Assembly: GCA_945877005.1 (NCBI GenBank) | Contig: CAMCQL010000105.1 | Span: forward strand, 1-6,968 | DNA length: 6,968 nt | Direction of reading: 5' to 3' | Source: Chryseobacterium gleum | GTDB taxonomy: Bacteria > Bacteroidota > Bacteroidia > Flavobacteriales_D > Crocinitomicaceae | In this document: piece by piece, positions 1-6,938 of the stretch | Numbering within the stretch: position 1 is the first letter of the stretch | Layout of the letters: each line of letters begins with the position of its first letter | Position numbers and translations under genes: made by a program | Notes under the pieces: generated by a model | The model's input: only the letters and a program-made list of their open reading frames with translations | Databases searched by the model: none | Told to the model about the DNA's origin: nothing

Positions 1-635
1 GTGTACAATTTCTTATTGCTCATTTCACCATACAATTGAAGTCTAAATAAAGAACCATGACCTACTTCAGCATCCAATCCAATTCCAACTCTCAAGGGAA
101 TGTCAAATTTCTCGAAGTTTGAAGAAAAATCAGACAGTTCATGAAAACCATCGTCCACACTTTTCCAAACGCGTAATGCATTGTGAATAAAAGAAAAATC
201 TGCACCCAAAAGAGCTGAAATTCGAGTGTTTGGTAAAATATTTTTGGGATAGCGATAAACCAATTGTACTGGAAAATCAAACGTTGTCATTCTGTACCTC
301 AAACGTCCTGTCGAATCAGGATTTCCAATTGATTGATCTAAATCAGGAGTGTAAATTCCAGTTCCTCGCTGTTGAATTCCAACACCGAAGGTAACTCCCA
401 AACTAGGATTAAAATAATATTCAGCTCTTAACCCACCTCCCAAACTCGGTCTATAAAATGCTGAATCGCTTAATTGGTCTTTGTAAGTTGCCCAAGAACT
501 ATTAAAAGCGACACCCCATAAAAATTTACGTTCAAATATTCTCGTTTTAGCGACAATGCTTGGAGGAGTCTTAAATTGACTCATGGCGATATTTCCAATC
601 CCCATAAGTACGATTACAAAAAGAATTTTTTTCAT
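1..635 (-). CDS. Outer-membrane beta-barrel protein (PorT/OMP_b-brl-like), 3' part cut off by window edge
   Basis: The frame is open from the ATG at 635 down to base 1 (about 211 codons) with no stop, so the C-terminus is missing. The protein starts MKKILFVIVLMGIGNIAMSQ, a typical signal peptide with likely cleavage near residue 19-20. The rest alternates aromatic/hydrophobic and polar residues in short strands separated by turns: SLGGGLRAEYYF, then SLGVTFGVGIQQRGTG, then a loop with D/N/P/S/T, then RMTTFDFPVQLVYRY, then RISALLGADFSF. The 'G-x-x-x-E-Y-Y-F...GV-G-Q-x-G...FD-P-x-x-x-Y' rhythm resembles the Bacteroidota OMP_b-brl_2/PorT-like barrels, which sit in the outer membrane and mostly have no assigned substrate. 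Its ATG abuts the TAA of the upstream channel gene with no gap and in the same frame, so it is almost certainly cotranscribed with the efflux genes and translationally linked to the channel gene. A role in metal efflux is inference from position only. An internal ATG at codon 11 is a weaker start because it would break the signal peptide. Confidence 0.8.
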   Translation of the reverse strand, partial: MKKILFVIVLMGIGNIAMSQFKTPPSIVAKTRIFERKFLWGVAFNSSWATYKDQLSDSAFYRPSLGGGLRAEYYFNPSLGVTFGVGIQQRGTGIYTPDLDQSIGNPDSTGRLRYRMTTFDFPVQLVYRYPKNILPNTRISALLGADFSFIHNALRVWKSVDDGFHELSDFSSNFEKFDIPLRVGIGLDAEVGHGSLFRLQLYGEMSNKKLY

Positions 636-1892
636 TTAAAATGCTATTTCTTTACCCACTACAAAATGGATATTGTTAATACTTTGATAAAATTGAGCAT
701 TTGCTTCAATCCAATTCATCTTATTTTCAACATAAGCACGTTGGTGGTCAATGTATTCAATCAACGAAATGTTTCGCTTCTCGTAATTTGCTTTTGCATT
801 CAAAGAAAGTTCGTCCATCTTCAGTAGCATATCATCCGTAAATTGAGCATAGGTATTTCTTACATTCAACAAATTAAAATAAGCAGCACTGACCTGATTT
901 TCTAAGTCCTTTAAAGCATAATTGTACATGTATTTGGACTGCTCAATTTTCACCTTTGACTGTGCAATATTTCCTTGATTTCGATTAAAAATCGGCAAAT
1001 CCATTTCGAACACCATTCCTGCATAGGGTCTCACATGGTTTGAACCCTTGTCAAAAGGTTGGTAGCCTAATTTCATGTCAGGATATGCTAATTTCTTTTG
1101 TCCCTTATAGATTAAATGATTCAATGCTATATTTTTCTCGGCAATCAAAAGGTCAGGTCGATGTACTTTCGCAGAATCCATTAAATAAGGAATCGTTAAA
1201 TTATTGGCGATTTTATAATTGACCTTCTGTGTTTGAATCGTTACATCGTTACCAAGATTTAGCATACTTTTTAAACTCGCTTCTACCTGAAGACGTTCAT
1301 TTTTAATGGCATTCAAAACTGAATTCAAAGAAAGGTACTCTGTTTTCAACCGAATTACATCGTTTTCGGAACTCACGCCTAACTTCAACTTTAGCTCACT
1401 TAACTCAATCACATCCTTGAATTGCGCAATTGTTTTTTGATAAATTGTTTCCTTTTCTTGAAGGGAATTTAGCGTGTAATAGGTATTGCTATATTCAGAG
1501 ATTAATCCTCTCATCACATCATTGAATGCTAAAACAGCTATTTCTTTGCTCAAGTTGGCCTGTTTGATTGCATTGATTCTTTTCCCTGTCACTGAAAAAA
1601 CATATTCAATCTGCACTAGAATCTGGTTATTCATTTGAAAATAGGTGTTCTTAGCAAAATTGTACATTTCCGCATTCCAAATAAAATACGGATTGTTCCA
1701 CAATTTAGCTTGTTCAATTTGAGCGTCAGCAACTTCGATGTTATAATATTCAGCCAACAACTTTACATTCTCAGCCAATAATCTGTCTTTTCCTTCAGAA
1801 AAAGAAAGCTTTAACGTGTTTTGCTGAAGCTGTTGCGAGAAGGTAAATAGACTACCAAAACACACACATATACTAATTATTAAATTTTTCAT
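636..1892 (-). CDS. czcC: TolC/CzcC-family outer-membrane channel of a heavy-metal efflux system
   Basis: This 418-residue protein is the outer-membrane/periplasmic tunnel of a tripartite pump, passing the substrate from the RND transporter to the outside. It begins with a signal peptide (MKNLIISICVCFGSLFTFSQ, cleavage near residue 19-20). The two cysteines at 9 and 11 are inside the hydrophobic core and too early for a lipobox, so it does not look lipidated as E. coli CusC is. The body has the two-repeat OEP architecture: long amphipathic, coiled-coil-prone helices at about 105-215 and 310-405, with the motif ELKLKLGVSSENDVIRL in the first repeat and NYEKRNISLIEYIDHQRAY in the equivalent place in the second. 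The length (about 420) fits the family. Its ATG overlaps the pump gene's TGA as ATGA (4 nt), indicating coupled translation, and this supports the start chosen. The TAA stop is immediately followed by the next gene's ATG. Membership of the TolC family is certain. The symbol czcC rather than cusC follows the pump's signature. Confidence 0.92.
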   Translation of the reverse strand: MKNLIISICVCFGSLFTFSQQLQQNTLKLSFSEGKDRLLAENVKLLAEYYNIEVADAQIEQAKLWNNPYFIWNAEMYNFAKNTYFQMNNQILVQIEYVFSVTGKRINAIKQANLSKEIAVLAFNDVMRGLISEYSNTYYTLNSLQEKETIYQKTIAQFKDVIELSELKLKLGVSSENDVIRLKTEYLSLNSVLNAIKNERLQVEASLKSMLNLGNDVTIQTQKVNYKIANNLTIPYLMDSAKVHRPDLLIAEKNIALNHLIYKGQKKLAYPDMKLGYQPFDKGSNHVRPYAGMVFEMDLPIFNRNQGNIAQSKVKIEQSKYMYNYALKDLENQVSAAYFNLLNVRNTYAQFTDDMLLKMDELSLNAKANYEKRNISLIEYIDHQRAYVENKMNWIEANAQFYQSINNIHFVVGKEIAF

Positions 1893-4800
1893 GCTTCATC
1901 ATTCGATTTGTTTAACATTACATTTTGATTCAATGCAGCTTGTTTTTTTTGATACGATTTTAAATTTGCCCAATAATAAATATTTGGGAAAATCAACAAC
2001 GTTAAAACAGTAGCCGTTATGAAACCGCCAATCACAACAATAGCTAATGGTCGTTGGCTCTCTGAACCGATTCCCGTTGACAGAGCAGCAGGTAATAAAC
2101 CTATCGCCGCCATCATCGCAGTCATCACAACTGGTCGAATTCTTGATTTAACACCTTCTAAAATTGCTTGTTCCAATGGTAATTTGGCCTGAAGATTTTT
2201 CTTGAAAACAGAAATTAAAATTGCTCCATTTTGAATTACAATACCAAAAAGTGCAATAAATCCTACCCCTACGGAAATACCAAAATTTACTCCCGTTAAA
2301 TGCAAGGCCAATATACCTCCTACGATAGCAAATGGTACATTTAAAAGTACTAAGCCGGCATCTTTGAAATTTCCAAATAACACAAATAACAAAATAAAAA
2401 TTGCAATAAAAGATAAGGGAACCACTTCCCCTAGTCTGCCCATAGCACGCACCTGATTTTCAAATTCTCCGGTCCATACTACTGAATAATTTTTCGGGAA
2501 CTCAATCGCATCAACTCGCTTTTGAGCATCTGCAATCGTGCTTCCTAAGTCACGTTCACGAACAGAAAATTTAATTCCAATGAATCGCTTATTGTTGTCA
2601 CGGTAAATGAATGCTGGTCCGGTTACTTCTTTTATCTCTGAAATTAAACTCAAAGGAACTTGCTCACCATGAATCGTTGGGACAAGTATTCTTCCAATTT
2701 CTTCCTCTGAATCTCTGTATTTCTCAGGGTAACGGATGCGTACGTCAAATTTGTATTCCCCCTCGTATTTTTCAGTAGCAGTTTTACCGCCAACACTCAT
2801 TTCAACTGCCATTTGTGCATCTTGTACTGAGACTCCATACAAAGCCATTTTACTCTGATTCAAAACGATTTGTAATTCTGGCTGACCTACATTCTTCAAA
2901 ATACCAGCATCTTTTACCCCTTCAACAGGTTTAATTGCACGAAGCACCAAATTCGAAAGACTGTCTAATACTTTTAAATCGGGACCAAAGATTTTAACCG
3001 CATTGTTTGCATTCATACCTGCAACAGCCTCCGCAACATTGTCAATGATTGGTTGTGAATAGTTAAAATTGATCCCAACATGTTTTTTCATTTTTTTATC
3101 CATCTCTACAATCAACTCATCCACCTTGATGTCTCGTTTCCATTCTTTCATCGGTTTTAGATTGACTTGCATTTGGACGTAGTAAAAACCACTTGGATCC
3201 GTTCCGTCGTTCGAGCGACCAATTTGCGATAACACCCCATTTACCTCTGGAAAACCGGATAAATCTTGCCTTAAGTCATGTACTTTTTCTTTTGTTTTAT
3301 CCAAAGACATACTCATTGGCATTTTTGCCTCCACCCAAAGAGCACCTTCATTTAAAGTAGGCAAAAATTCAGTTCCTAACCAACGTGTGGAATAAAGGAC
3401 ACTCACCAAAATCGCCACCGCAGCAATGAATGTTTTTGATTTATTTTTAAACGACCACTCCGATGCATTGCCGAAAAAATTATTTATGGCATTGACAAAA
3501 GGATTGTTGCGCTCGCGTACATTTTTTTTCATTAACATGGAAACCAATAATGGAACCAATGTTAATGTCAGCAAAAGTGCTCCTAATAAAGCGAAACCTA
3601 AGGTATAAGCTAAAGGTGTAAACATTTTTCCTTCCACTTTTTGGAAAGAAAAAATAGGAACCAACGCTATTAAAATGATTAATTGAGAAAAAAGTAAGGA
3701 TTTACCCATTTCAGAGGACGTCTTTTTAATCAAGCCCTTCTTAGACAATTTATTAAATCGTTCCATTCCATACTTGTGCGCCATGTGATCCAAAGCAACA
3801 AAAAGTCCTTCCACCATCACCACCGCACCATCGATTAAAATTCCAAAATCAATCGCGCCAAGTGATAATAAATTGGCACTCATCCCCATAAATCGTAAGC
3901 AAATAAATGCGAATAACAAAGCCAAAGGAATGATAGCAGCAACAATCAATGTCGTTCTTAAATCTGCGAGAAAAAGAAATACAATTACCGTCACCAACAC
4001 AATCCCTTCAATCAAATTGTGCGTAACAGTTTCGGTGCAATAAGTCATCAAATTATCACGGTCATAAAATGTATTCATTTTAATGTCCGAGGGCAATACT
4101 TCTTCATTCAATTCTGTAATTTTCTCTTTAACTCGTTTTAAAACATCACTCGGATTTTCACCTTTACGCATGACAATGATCCCTTCAACCACATCGTCAT
4201 CTTTATTCAATCCAACTTGTCCCACTCGTGGCATTCCTGTTTCAACAACATTCGCTAAATGTCTTACCAAGATGGGAGTACCTTCAAAATTATCCACTAA
4301 AATATCTTGAATATCTTCCGATGATTTTAATAATCCAATTCCTCGAACTACAAAAGCTTGGCCATTTTTCACCATAACATCTCCCCCAACGTTCATGTTA
4401 CTTTTCGTGACGGCTTCATACAATTCGGCGGGGGTAATGTCGTATTTCACCAATTGTGAAGGTTGCGGTTGAATTTCAAAAATCTTCTCTTGGCCTCCAA
4501 AAGATACGACATCAGCCACACCTGGGACAGCTCGTAATTGTCTGTCGATGACCCAATTTTGTACCGTTAATAAATCCGTTGAAGTTCGATTGTTCGCTGT
4601 TAGATAATACCTAAATATCTCACCAGTTGGTCCATAAGGAGGTTGAACAACTGGGTCAACATTGGTGGGTAATTTTACAGTTCTTAATTGATTATTAACT
4701 TGTTGTCGAGCTTCAAAATCTTGCACTTCATCTTCGAAAATGATTTTTGTAATCGACAACCCGAACATTGTTATCGAACGTAAATTAGTTTTCTTTTGAA

Positions 4801-5035
4801 CCGAATTCATTGCTACCTCAATCGGTCTCGTAACAAAACGTTCAATTTCCTCGGCACTTCGCCCTTTCCATTCAGTTACAATAATTATTTGGGTATTCGT
4901 AACATCAGGGAAGGCCTCAATCGGAGTGTTTTTCAAACTGATAATCCCCGACACTACTAAAATCCCCAACATAAAAAGAATAAATCCCTTATTCTTTAGG
5001 GAAAACCCTATAAGTTTTTTGATAAATTTGTCCAT
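1889..5035 (-). CDS. czcA: CzcA/CusA-family heavy-metal RND efflux pump
   Basis: This 1048-residue inner-membrane, proton-driven transporter takes metal cations from the periplasm (possibly also the cytoplasm) and feeds them to the outer-membrane channel. The length and plan are those of the HME-RND family: TM1 at about 13-33, a large periplasmic loop (34-338), TM2-TM6 (about 340-500), a cytoplasmic linker, TM7 (about 535-550), a second periplasmic loop (551-868) and TM8-TM12 (about 870-1020). Diagnostic stretches include TPIEAFPDVTNTQI near 37-50, QPPYGPTGEIFRY at 131-143, FLPTLNEGALWVE at 557-569 and the C-terminal GIVIQNGAIL at 931-940. TM4 carries GAIDFGILIDGAVVMVE with D396, D402 and E409, matching the three acidic residues shown to be needed in Cupriavidus CzcA. 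The Cu/Ag pump CusA has a different sequence there, so a divalent-metal substrate is favoured. G410 replaces the Asn that often follows this Glu. The start is 12 nt after the adaptor gene's stop. The pump call is certain; the metal is inferred. Confidence 0.95.
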   Translation of the reverse strand: MDKFIKKLIGFSLKNKGFILFMLGILVVSGIISLKNTPIEAFPDVTNTQIIIVTEWKGRSAEEIERFVTRPIEVAMNSVQKKTNLRSITMFGLSITKIIFEDEVQDFEARQQVNNQLRTVKLPTNVDPVVQPPYGPTGEIFRYYLTANNRTSTDLLTVQNWVIDRQLRAVPGVADVVSFGGQEKIFEIQPQPSQLVKYDITPAELYEAVTKSNMNVGGDVMVKNGQAFVVRGIGLLKSSEDIQDILVDNFEGTPILVRHLANVVETGMPRVGQVGLNKDDDVVEGIIVMRKGENPSDVLKRVKEKITELNEEVLPSDIKMNTFYDRDNLMTYCTETVTHNLIEGIVLVTVIVFLFLADLRTTLIVAAIIPLALLFAFICLRFMGMSANLLSLGAIDFGILIDGAVVMVEGLFVALDHMAHKYGMERFNKLSKKGLIKKTSSEMGKSLLFSQLIILIALVPIFSFQKVEGKMFTPLAYTLGFALLGALLLTLTLVPLLVSMLMKKNVRERNNPFVNAINNFFGNASEWSFKNKSKTFIAAVAILVSVLYSTRWLGTEFLPTLNEGALWVEAKMPMSMSLDKTKEKVHDLRQDLSGFPEVNGVLSQIGRSNDGTDPSGFYYVQMQVNLKPMKEWKRDIKVDELIVEMDKKMKKHVGINFNYSQPIIDNVAEAVAGMNANNAVKIFGPDLKVLDSLSNLVLRAIKPVEGVKDAGILKNVGQPELQIVLNQSKMALYGVSVQDAQMAVEMSVGGKTATEKYEGEYKFDVRIRYPEKYRDSEEEIGRILVPTIHGEQVPLSLISEIKEVTGPAFIYRDNNKRFIGIKFSVRERDLGSTIADAQKRVDAIEFPKNYSVVWTGEFENQVRAMGRLGEVVPLSFIAIFILLFVLFGNFKDAGLVLLNVPFAIVGGILALHLTGVNFGISVGVGFIALFGIVIQNGAILISVFKKNLQAKLPLEQAILEGVKSRIRPVVMTAMMAAIGLLPAALSTGIGSESQRPLAIVVIGGFITATVLTLLIFPNIYYWANLKSYQKKQAALNQNVMLNKSNDEA

Positions 5036-5047
5036 AAACGTAAAGAT

Positions 5048-6148
5048 TTATTCAGTTACAGCGTCGTAGATAAACAATACGTTTTTGGTCAAAATCTTTT
5101 CACCCGATTTCAATCCCGCTTGCAGGTAAATTTTATCTGAAGTTTCTTTATGGATAATGACTTCTCGAGGTTCAAGATTTTTATTGGAATGATATACCAA
5201 CACAAAGTTTTTGTTGGCATCAAAGATTACCGCTGACTTTGGAACTGCAATCATTTTTCCATTTTCTTTAAACGAAACATATCCTGTACAGTTCATTTCT
5301 GGTTTCAACTCAAAATCTTTGTTTTGCATCAATACCCTTGCTTGAATTGTTTTTGTAATTGGGTCAATAATGTTTTGAATTTTAGTAATCTTTCCAGTAA
5401 ACACTTTATCAGGGTAACTCAATACTTGAATTTTTACCGACTGCCCTACTTTCACTTTCTCAATGTCGTTTTCATAAATATTTAAAGCGACATACACTTC
5501 ATCTAAACGAGCAACAGAAAAAATGTATTCAGACATGTCTGAACGAATCTGTAATTCAGGGCCTATGTTTTTTTCCAAAATAAAACCAGCTACTGGTGAT
5601 TTTACCACATAATCTCCCCCTTTCGACATGGAAAAAACTTTGTAAGTTTCTTCTGCTCGTGCTAACTCATTCTTTGTGAGTTCTAACTCTTTTTTTGCCA
5701 ATAGCAATTCTTTTTCAGAACTAAATTTGGTTTTAAAAAGTTCCTCTTGAACAGAAAGATTTTTTCTTGAGATTTCAACTTCGTTTTTTGCATTTAGTAA
5801 TTCTTTTTGATACGTTCTTGCCTCACTCGAATTGATGACTGCCAACGTTTTTTTGGTACTTACTAAATCACCAATTTCAGCATCGACTGAAACTACTTTA
5901 CCACCCATTACAGGGTAGATTTTAACTAAATTATTTTCATCTGGAATTACTTTGCCTGTCAATTTAACTTCATCGACAACTGGGTATAATTTGACAACTG
6001 AAATCTCTGCTTGATTTTTTAATTGAGTACTTAATTCAAAAGAGTTTGATTTTTTTTGTTCGTCTTTAACTCCGCAACTTTGAATAAAAAAAGCAGAGAA
6101 AAAGCAAACAATTGCAACATTGAATGTCGCAAAAATAGGTGCTTTCAT
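5048..6148 (-). CDS. czcB: CzcB/CusB-family periplasmic adaptor (membrane fusion) lipoprotein
   Basis: This 366-residue protein is the periplasmic adaptor that joins the RND pump to the outer-membrane channel. The N-terminus has a hydrophobic segment (4-22) ending in IQSC at 22-25 followed by Gly, a plausible lipobox with C25 as the lipidated residue, so it is likely anchored in the inner membrane facing the periplasm. Domains in order: start of the barrel-sandwich (lipoyl-like) domain at about 74-106 (KIYPVMGGKVVSV...IGDLVS); an alpha-helical hairpin at about 108-172, rich in K/E with a coiled-coil look; return of the lipoyl half at about 179-200 (YVVKSPVAGFILE); a beta-barrel domain at about 213-295 (VYVALNIYENDIEKVKVGQ, then GKITKIQNIIDPITKTIQARV); and a membrane-proximal domain at about 298-360 (IAVPKSAVI...LKSGEKIL). 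There is no His-rich N-terminal metal-binding extension and no fused CusF-like domain. It is followed 12 nt later by the pump gene. A 110-nt gap without a recognisable promoter separates it from the small gene upstream. Confidence 0.92.
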   Translation of the reverse strand: MKAPIFATFNVAIVCFFSAFFIQSCGVKDEQKKSNSFELSTQLKNQAEISVVKLYPVVDEVKLTGKVIPDENNLVKIYPVMGGKVVSVDAEIGDLVSTKKTLAVINSSEARTYQKELLNAKNEVEISRKNLSVQEELFKTKFSSEKELLLAKKELELTKNELARAEETYKVFSMSKGGDYVVKSPVAGFILEKNIGPELQIRSDMSEYIFSVARLDEVYVALNIYENDIEKVKVGQSVKIQVLSYPDKVFTGKITKIQNIIDPITKTIQARVLMQNKDFELKPEMNCTGYVSFKENGKMIAVPKSAVIFDANKNFVLVYHSNKNLEPREVIIHKETSDKIYLQAGLKSGEKILTKNVLFIYDAVTE

Positions 6149-6258
6149 GATTGGATTGAATTTATAAAACGCTATTTATTTTTTAGAAAAATGAAGCAGA
6201 ATTGCCCATTTAACCAACTACTTCTTAAAAAAAGAAGACTAAAACAAAAATGTGGTTT
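6149..6258 (-). other. 110-nt gap between the small exported protein gene and the adaptor gene
   Basis: This is the longest untranslated gap inside the presumed operon. It contains no match to the Bacteroidota -7 consensus TAnnTTTG on the minus strand and no convincing ribosome-binding site before the adaptor's ATG. The only structure I see is a short inverted repeat, CTTCTT/AAGAAG, at 6221-6237 around a run of A residues. It is a weak AT-rich 6-bp stem and not followed by a proper T tract on the transcribed strand, so I do not call it a terminator. The frame of the upstream gene stays open past its TAG for 28 codons, but the phenylalanine-rich translation does not look like protein. The gap may hold a processing site or mRNA structure; this is not demonstrable here. 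Confidence 0.4.
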
Positions 6259-6609
6259 CTAAATTCTAAAAACTTGATGTAAGATATAAATCTTAGTACA
6301 TTGATAGGAATGTAAGGTACTAACAGTTGGTTTTAAGACTCTTACTAAATTACGTTCTTTCAACGAAAGAAGCGTGAAACTATCAAAATGGGGATTGTCT
6401 TTTAATGTAGGTTCAAAAGAAATGTGTTCGTACAAATGTCGTCCCGTAAGAATTCCGCTTGGTATCGCAAAATTTCTTAACTCATCAACACGATTTTTTT
6501 GATCCTTCGTTACATTGTATTGCGATAATTGGTCATGGACATAGTTCGATGCCTCTACCTTTGGGGTAAAGAAAAACAACGATAAAATAACCACTATTAA
6601 ATAACGCAT
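6259..6609 (-). CDS. Small predicted exported protein of unknown family, first gene of the efflux operon
   Basis: I do not recognise this 116-residue protein. What can be seen: a clear signal peptide (MRYLIVVILSLFFFTPKVEA, likely cleavage after VEA at residue 20), no further membrane segment, no lipobox cysteine, and a mature part of about 96 residues. The mature part has six histidines (25, 58, 62, 74, 100, 111), including an H-x3-H pair (RHLYEH), and a single cysteine at 104. This could reflect periplasmic metal binding, but that is inference; no known metal-chaperone motif such as that of CusF is visible. The start is supported by the signal peptide and by a -7 promoter element at 6636-6629, which leaves a leader of only about 12-16 nt. 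It precedes the adaptor gene on the same strand with no promoter seen between, so it is probably the first gene of the efflux transcript. The gene could also be a truncated relic, since the last 12 residues look unremarkable, but no broken reading frame is evident. Confidence 0.6.
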   Translation of the reverse strand: MRYLIVVILSLFFFTPKVEASNYVHDQLSQYNVTKDQKNRVDELRNFAIPSGILTGRHLYEHISFEPTLKDNPHFDSFTLLSLKERNLVRVLKPTVSTLHSYQCTKIYILHQVFRI

Positions 6610-6628
6610 CGAAAATGTTTTCTTAGCA

Positions 6629-6636
6629 CAAAAGTA
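6629..6636 (-). promoter_or_regulatory. Putative Bacteroidota-type -7 promoter element of the efflux operon
   Basis: The minus strand reads TACTTTTG here, an exact match to the TAnnTTTG -7 consensus used by the primary sigma factor of Bacteroidota. It lies 19 nt upstream of the ATG at 6609, so transcription would start at about 6621-6625. No TTG/TTTG -33 box is found at the usual 17-23 nt further upstream; the nearest TTTTG is 31 nt away. The promoter may therefore be weak or activator-dependent. No other match to the -7 consensus occurs between here and the adaptor gene's start, which makes it the best candidate for driving the whole set of genes downstream. Confidence 0.5.
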
Positions 6637-6663
6637 GAGAATATTTTGATTTGCCTGATGAAA

Positions 6664-6679
6664 TAGTCAAAATTGACAA
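6664..6679. promoter_or_regulatory. Short imperfect palindrome upstream of the operon promoter (possible operator)
   Basis: TAGTCAA and TTGACAA form a near-perfect inverted repeat around AA, with one mismatched pair; the inner GTCAA-AA-TTGAC is exact. It is centred about 35 bp upstream of the -7 element and lies in the gap before the first operon gene. That is a position where an activator or repressor could bind. The stem is too short and lacks a T tract for a terminator of the upstream gene. In AT-rich DNA such a short palindrome can occur by chance, so this is a weak call. Confidence 0.25.
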
Positions 6680-6695
6680 GCTAGTTTAGATTAAA

Positions 6696-6938
6696 TCACT
6701 TATCATTCAATCCAACTCCTAGTCCAAAAAGTGCAGCTACAATTGCTAAATGCACAATGAGCCATGTCTTTTTCCAAACAGGTCGTTCTTTCCAAGTTTG
6801 TTGCGGGTCAAATGGATCAAAGACCAACCCAACTCCTAAGGCACTTGCTGCTTCTAAGTAATTCTGCTGAATGATCTGGTAAATCGCTAATAAGACGGAA
6901 ATACCGTAAAGAATCCTTGTTACTTTTTGATTTTTCAT
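6696..6938 (-). CDS. Small membrane protein with two predicted transmembrane segments, function unknown
   Basis: This 80-residue protein has a basic start (MKNQKVTR), a first hydrophobic segment at about 8-24 (ILYGISVLLAIYQII), a moderately hydrophobic stretch at 29-40 (EAASALGVGLVF), a polar connecting region and a second segment at about 59-77 (LIVHLAIVAALFGLGVGL). The connecting region is distinctive: DPFDPQQTWKERPVWKK at 41-57 combines Asp/Pro turns with two tryptophans flanking basic residues, as at a membrane interface. It resembles short uncharacterised membrane proteins that I recall from Flavobacteriia, but I cannot name a family. The ATG at 6938 is the natural start and has no Shine-Dalgarno sequence. 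The stop is 86 nt before the next gene, with the candidate promoter in between, so it is probably not an essential member of the efflux operon, though readthrough from it is possible because no terminator is visible. Its own promoter is largely outside the window. Confidence 0.7.
   Translation of the reverse strand: MKNQKVTRILYGISVLLAIYQIIQQNYLEAASALGVGLVFDPFDPQQTWKERPVWKKTWLIVHLAIVAALFGLGVGLNDK

Noticed and set aside
576..827. Plus-strand open frame across the junction of the channel and barrel genes
   Set aside because: It is antisense to two confidently assigned coding sequences, and its translation has no recognisable features.
6221..6237. Inverted repeat CTTCTT/AAGAAG around an A run, considered as an intrinsic terminator between the small gene and the adaptor gene
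   Set aside because: The stem is only 6 bp and A/T-dominated, and on the transcribed strand the T run lies in the loop rather than after the stem, so it does not fit an intrinsic terminator.
6175..6258. Continuation of the 116-residue protein past its TAG (the frame stays open for 28 codons), considered as a stop-codon readthrough or a nonsense-mutated longer gene
   Set aside because: The translation is Phe/Leu/Lys-rich and looks like translated AT-rich intergenic DNA, with no domain-like pattern. An open run of this length can occur by chance.
6056..6262. Plus-strand open frame covering the gap and the start of the adaptor gene
   Set aside because: It overlaps the antisense of a well-supported adaptor signal peptide, its translation is Lys/Arg/Asn-rich without domain features, and every supported gene in the window is on the other strand.
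6280..6295. Inverted repeat TAAGAT-ATAA-ATCTTA near the end of the small exported protein gene
   Set aside because: It is a weak 6-bp AT-rich stem inside coding sequence without a T tract, and is expected by chance at this base composition.
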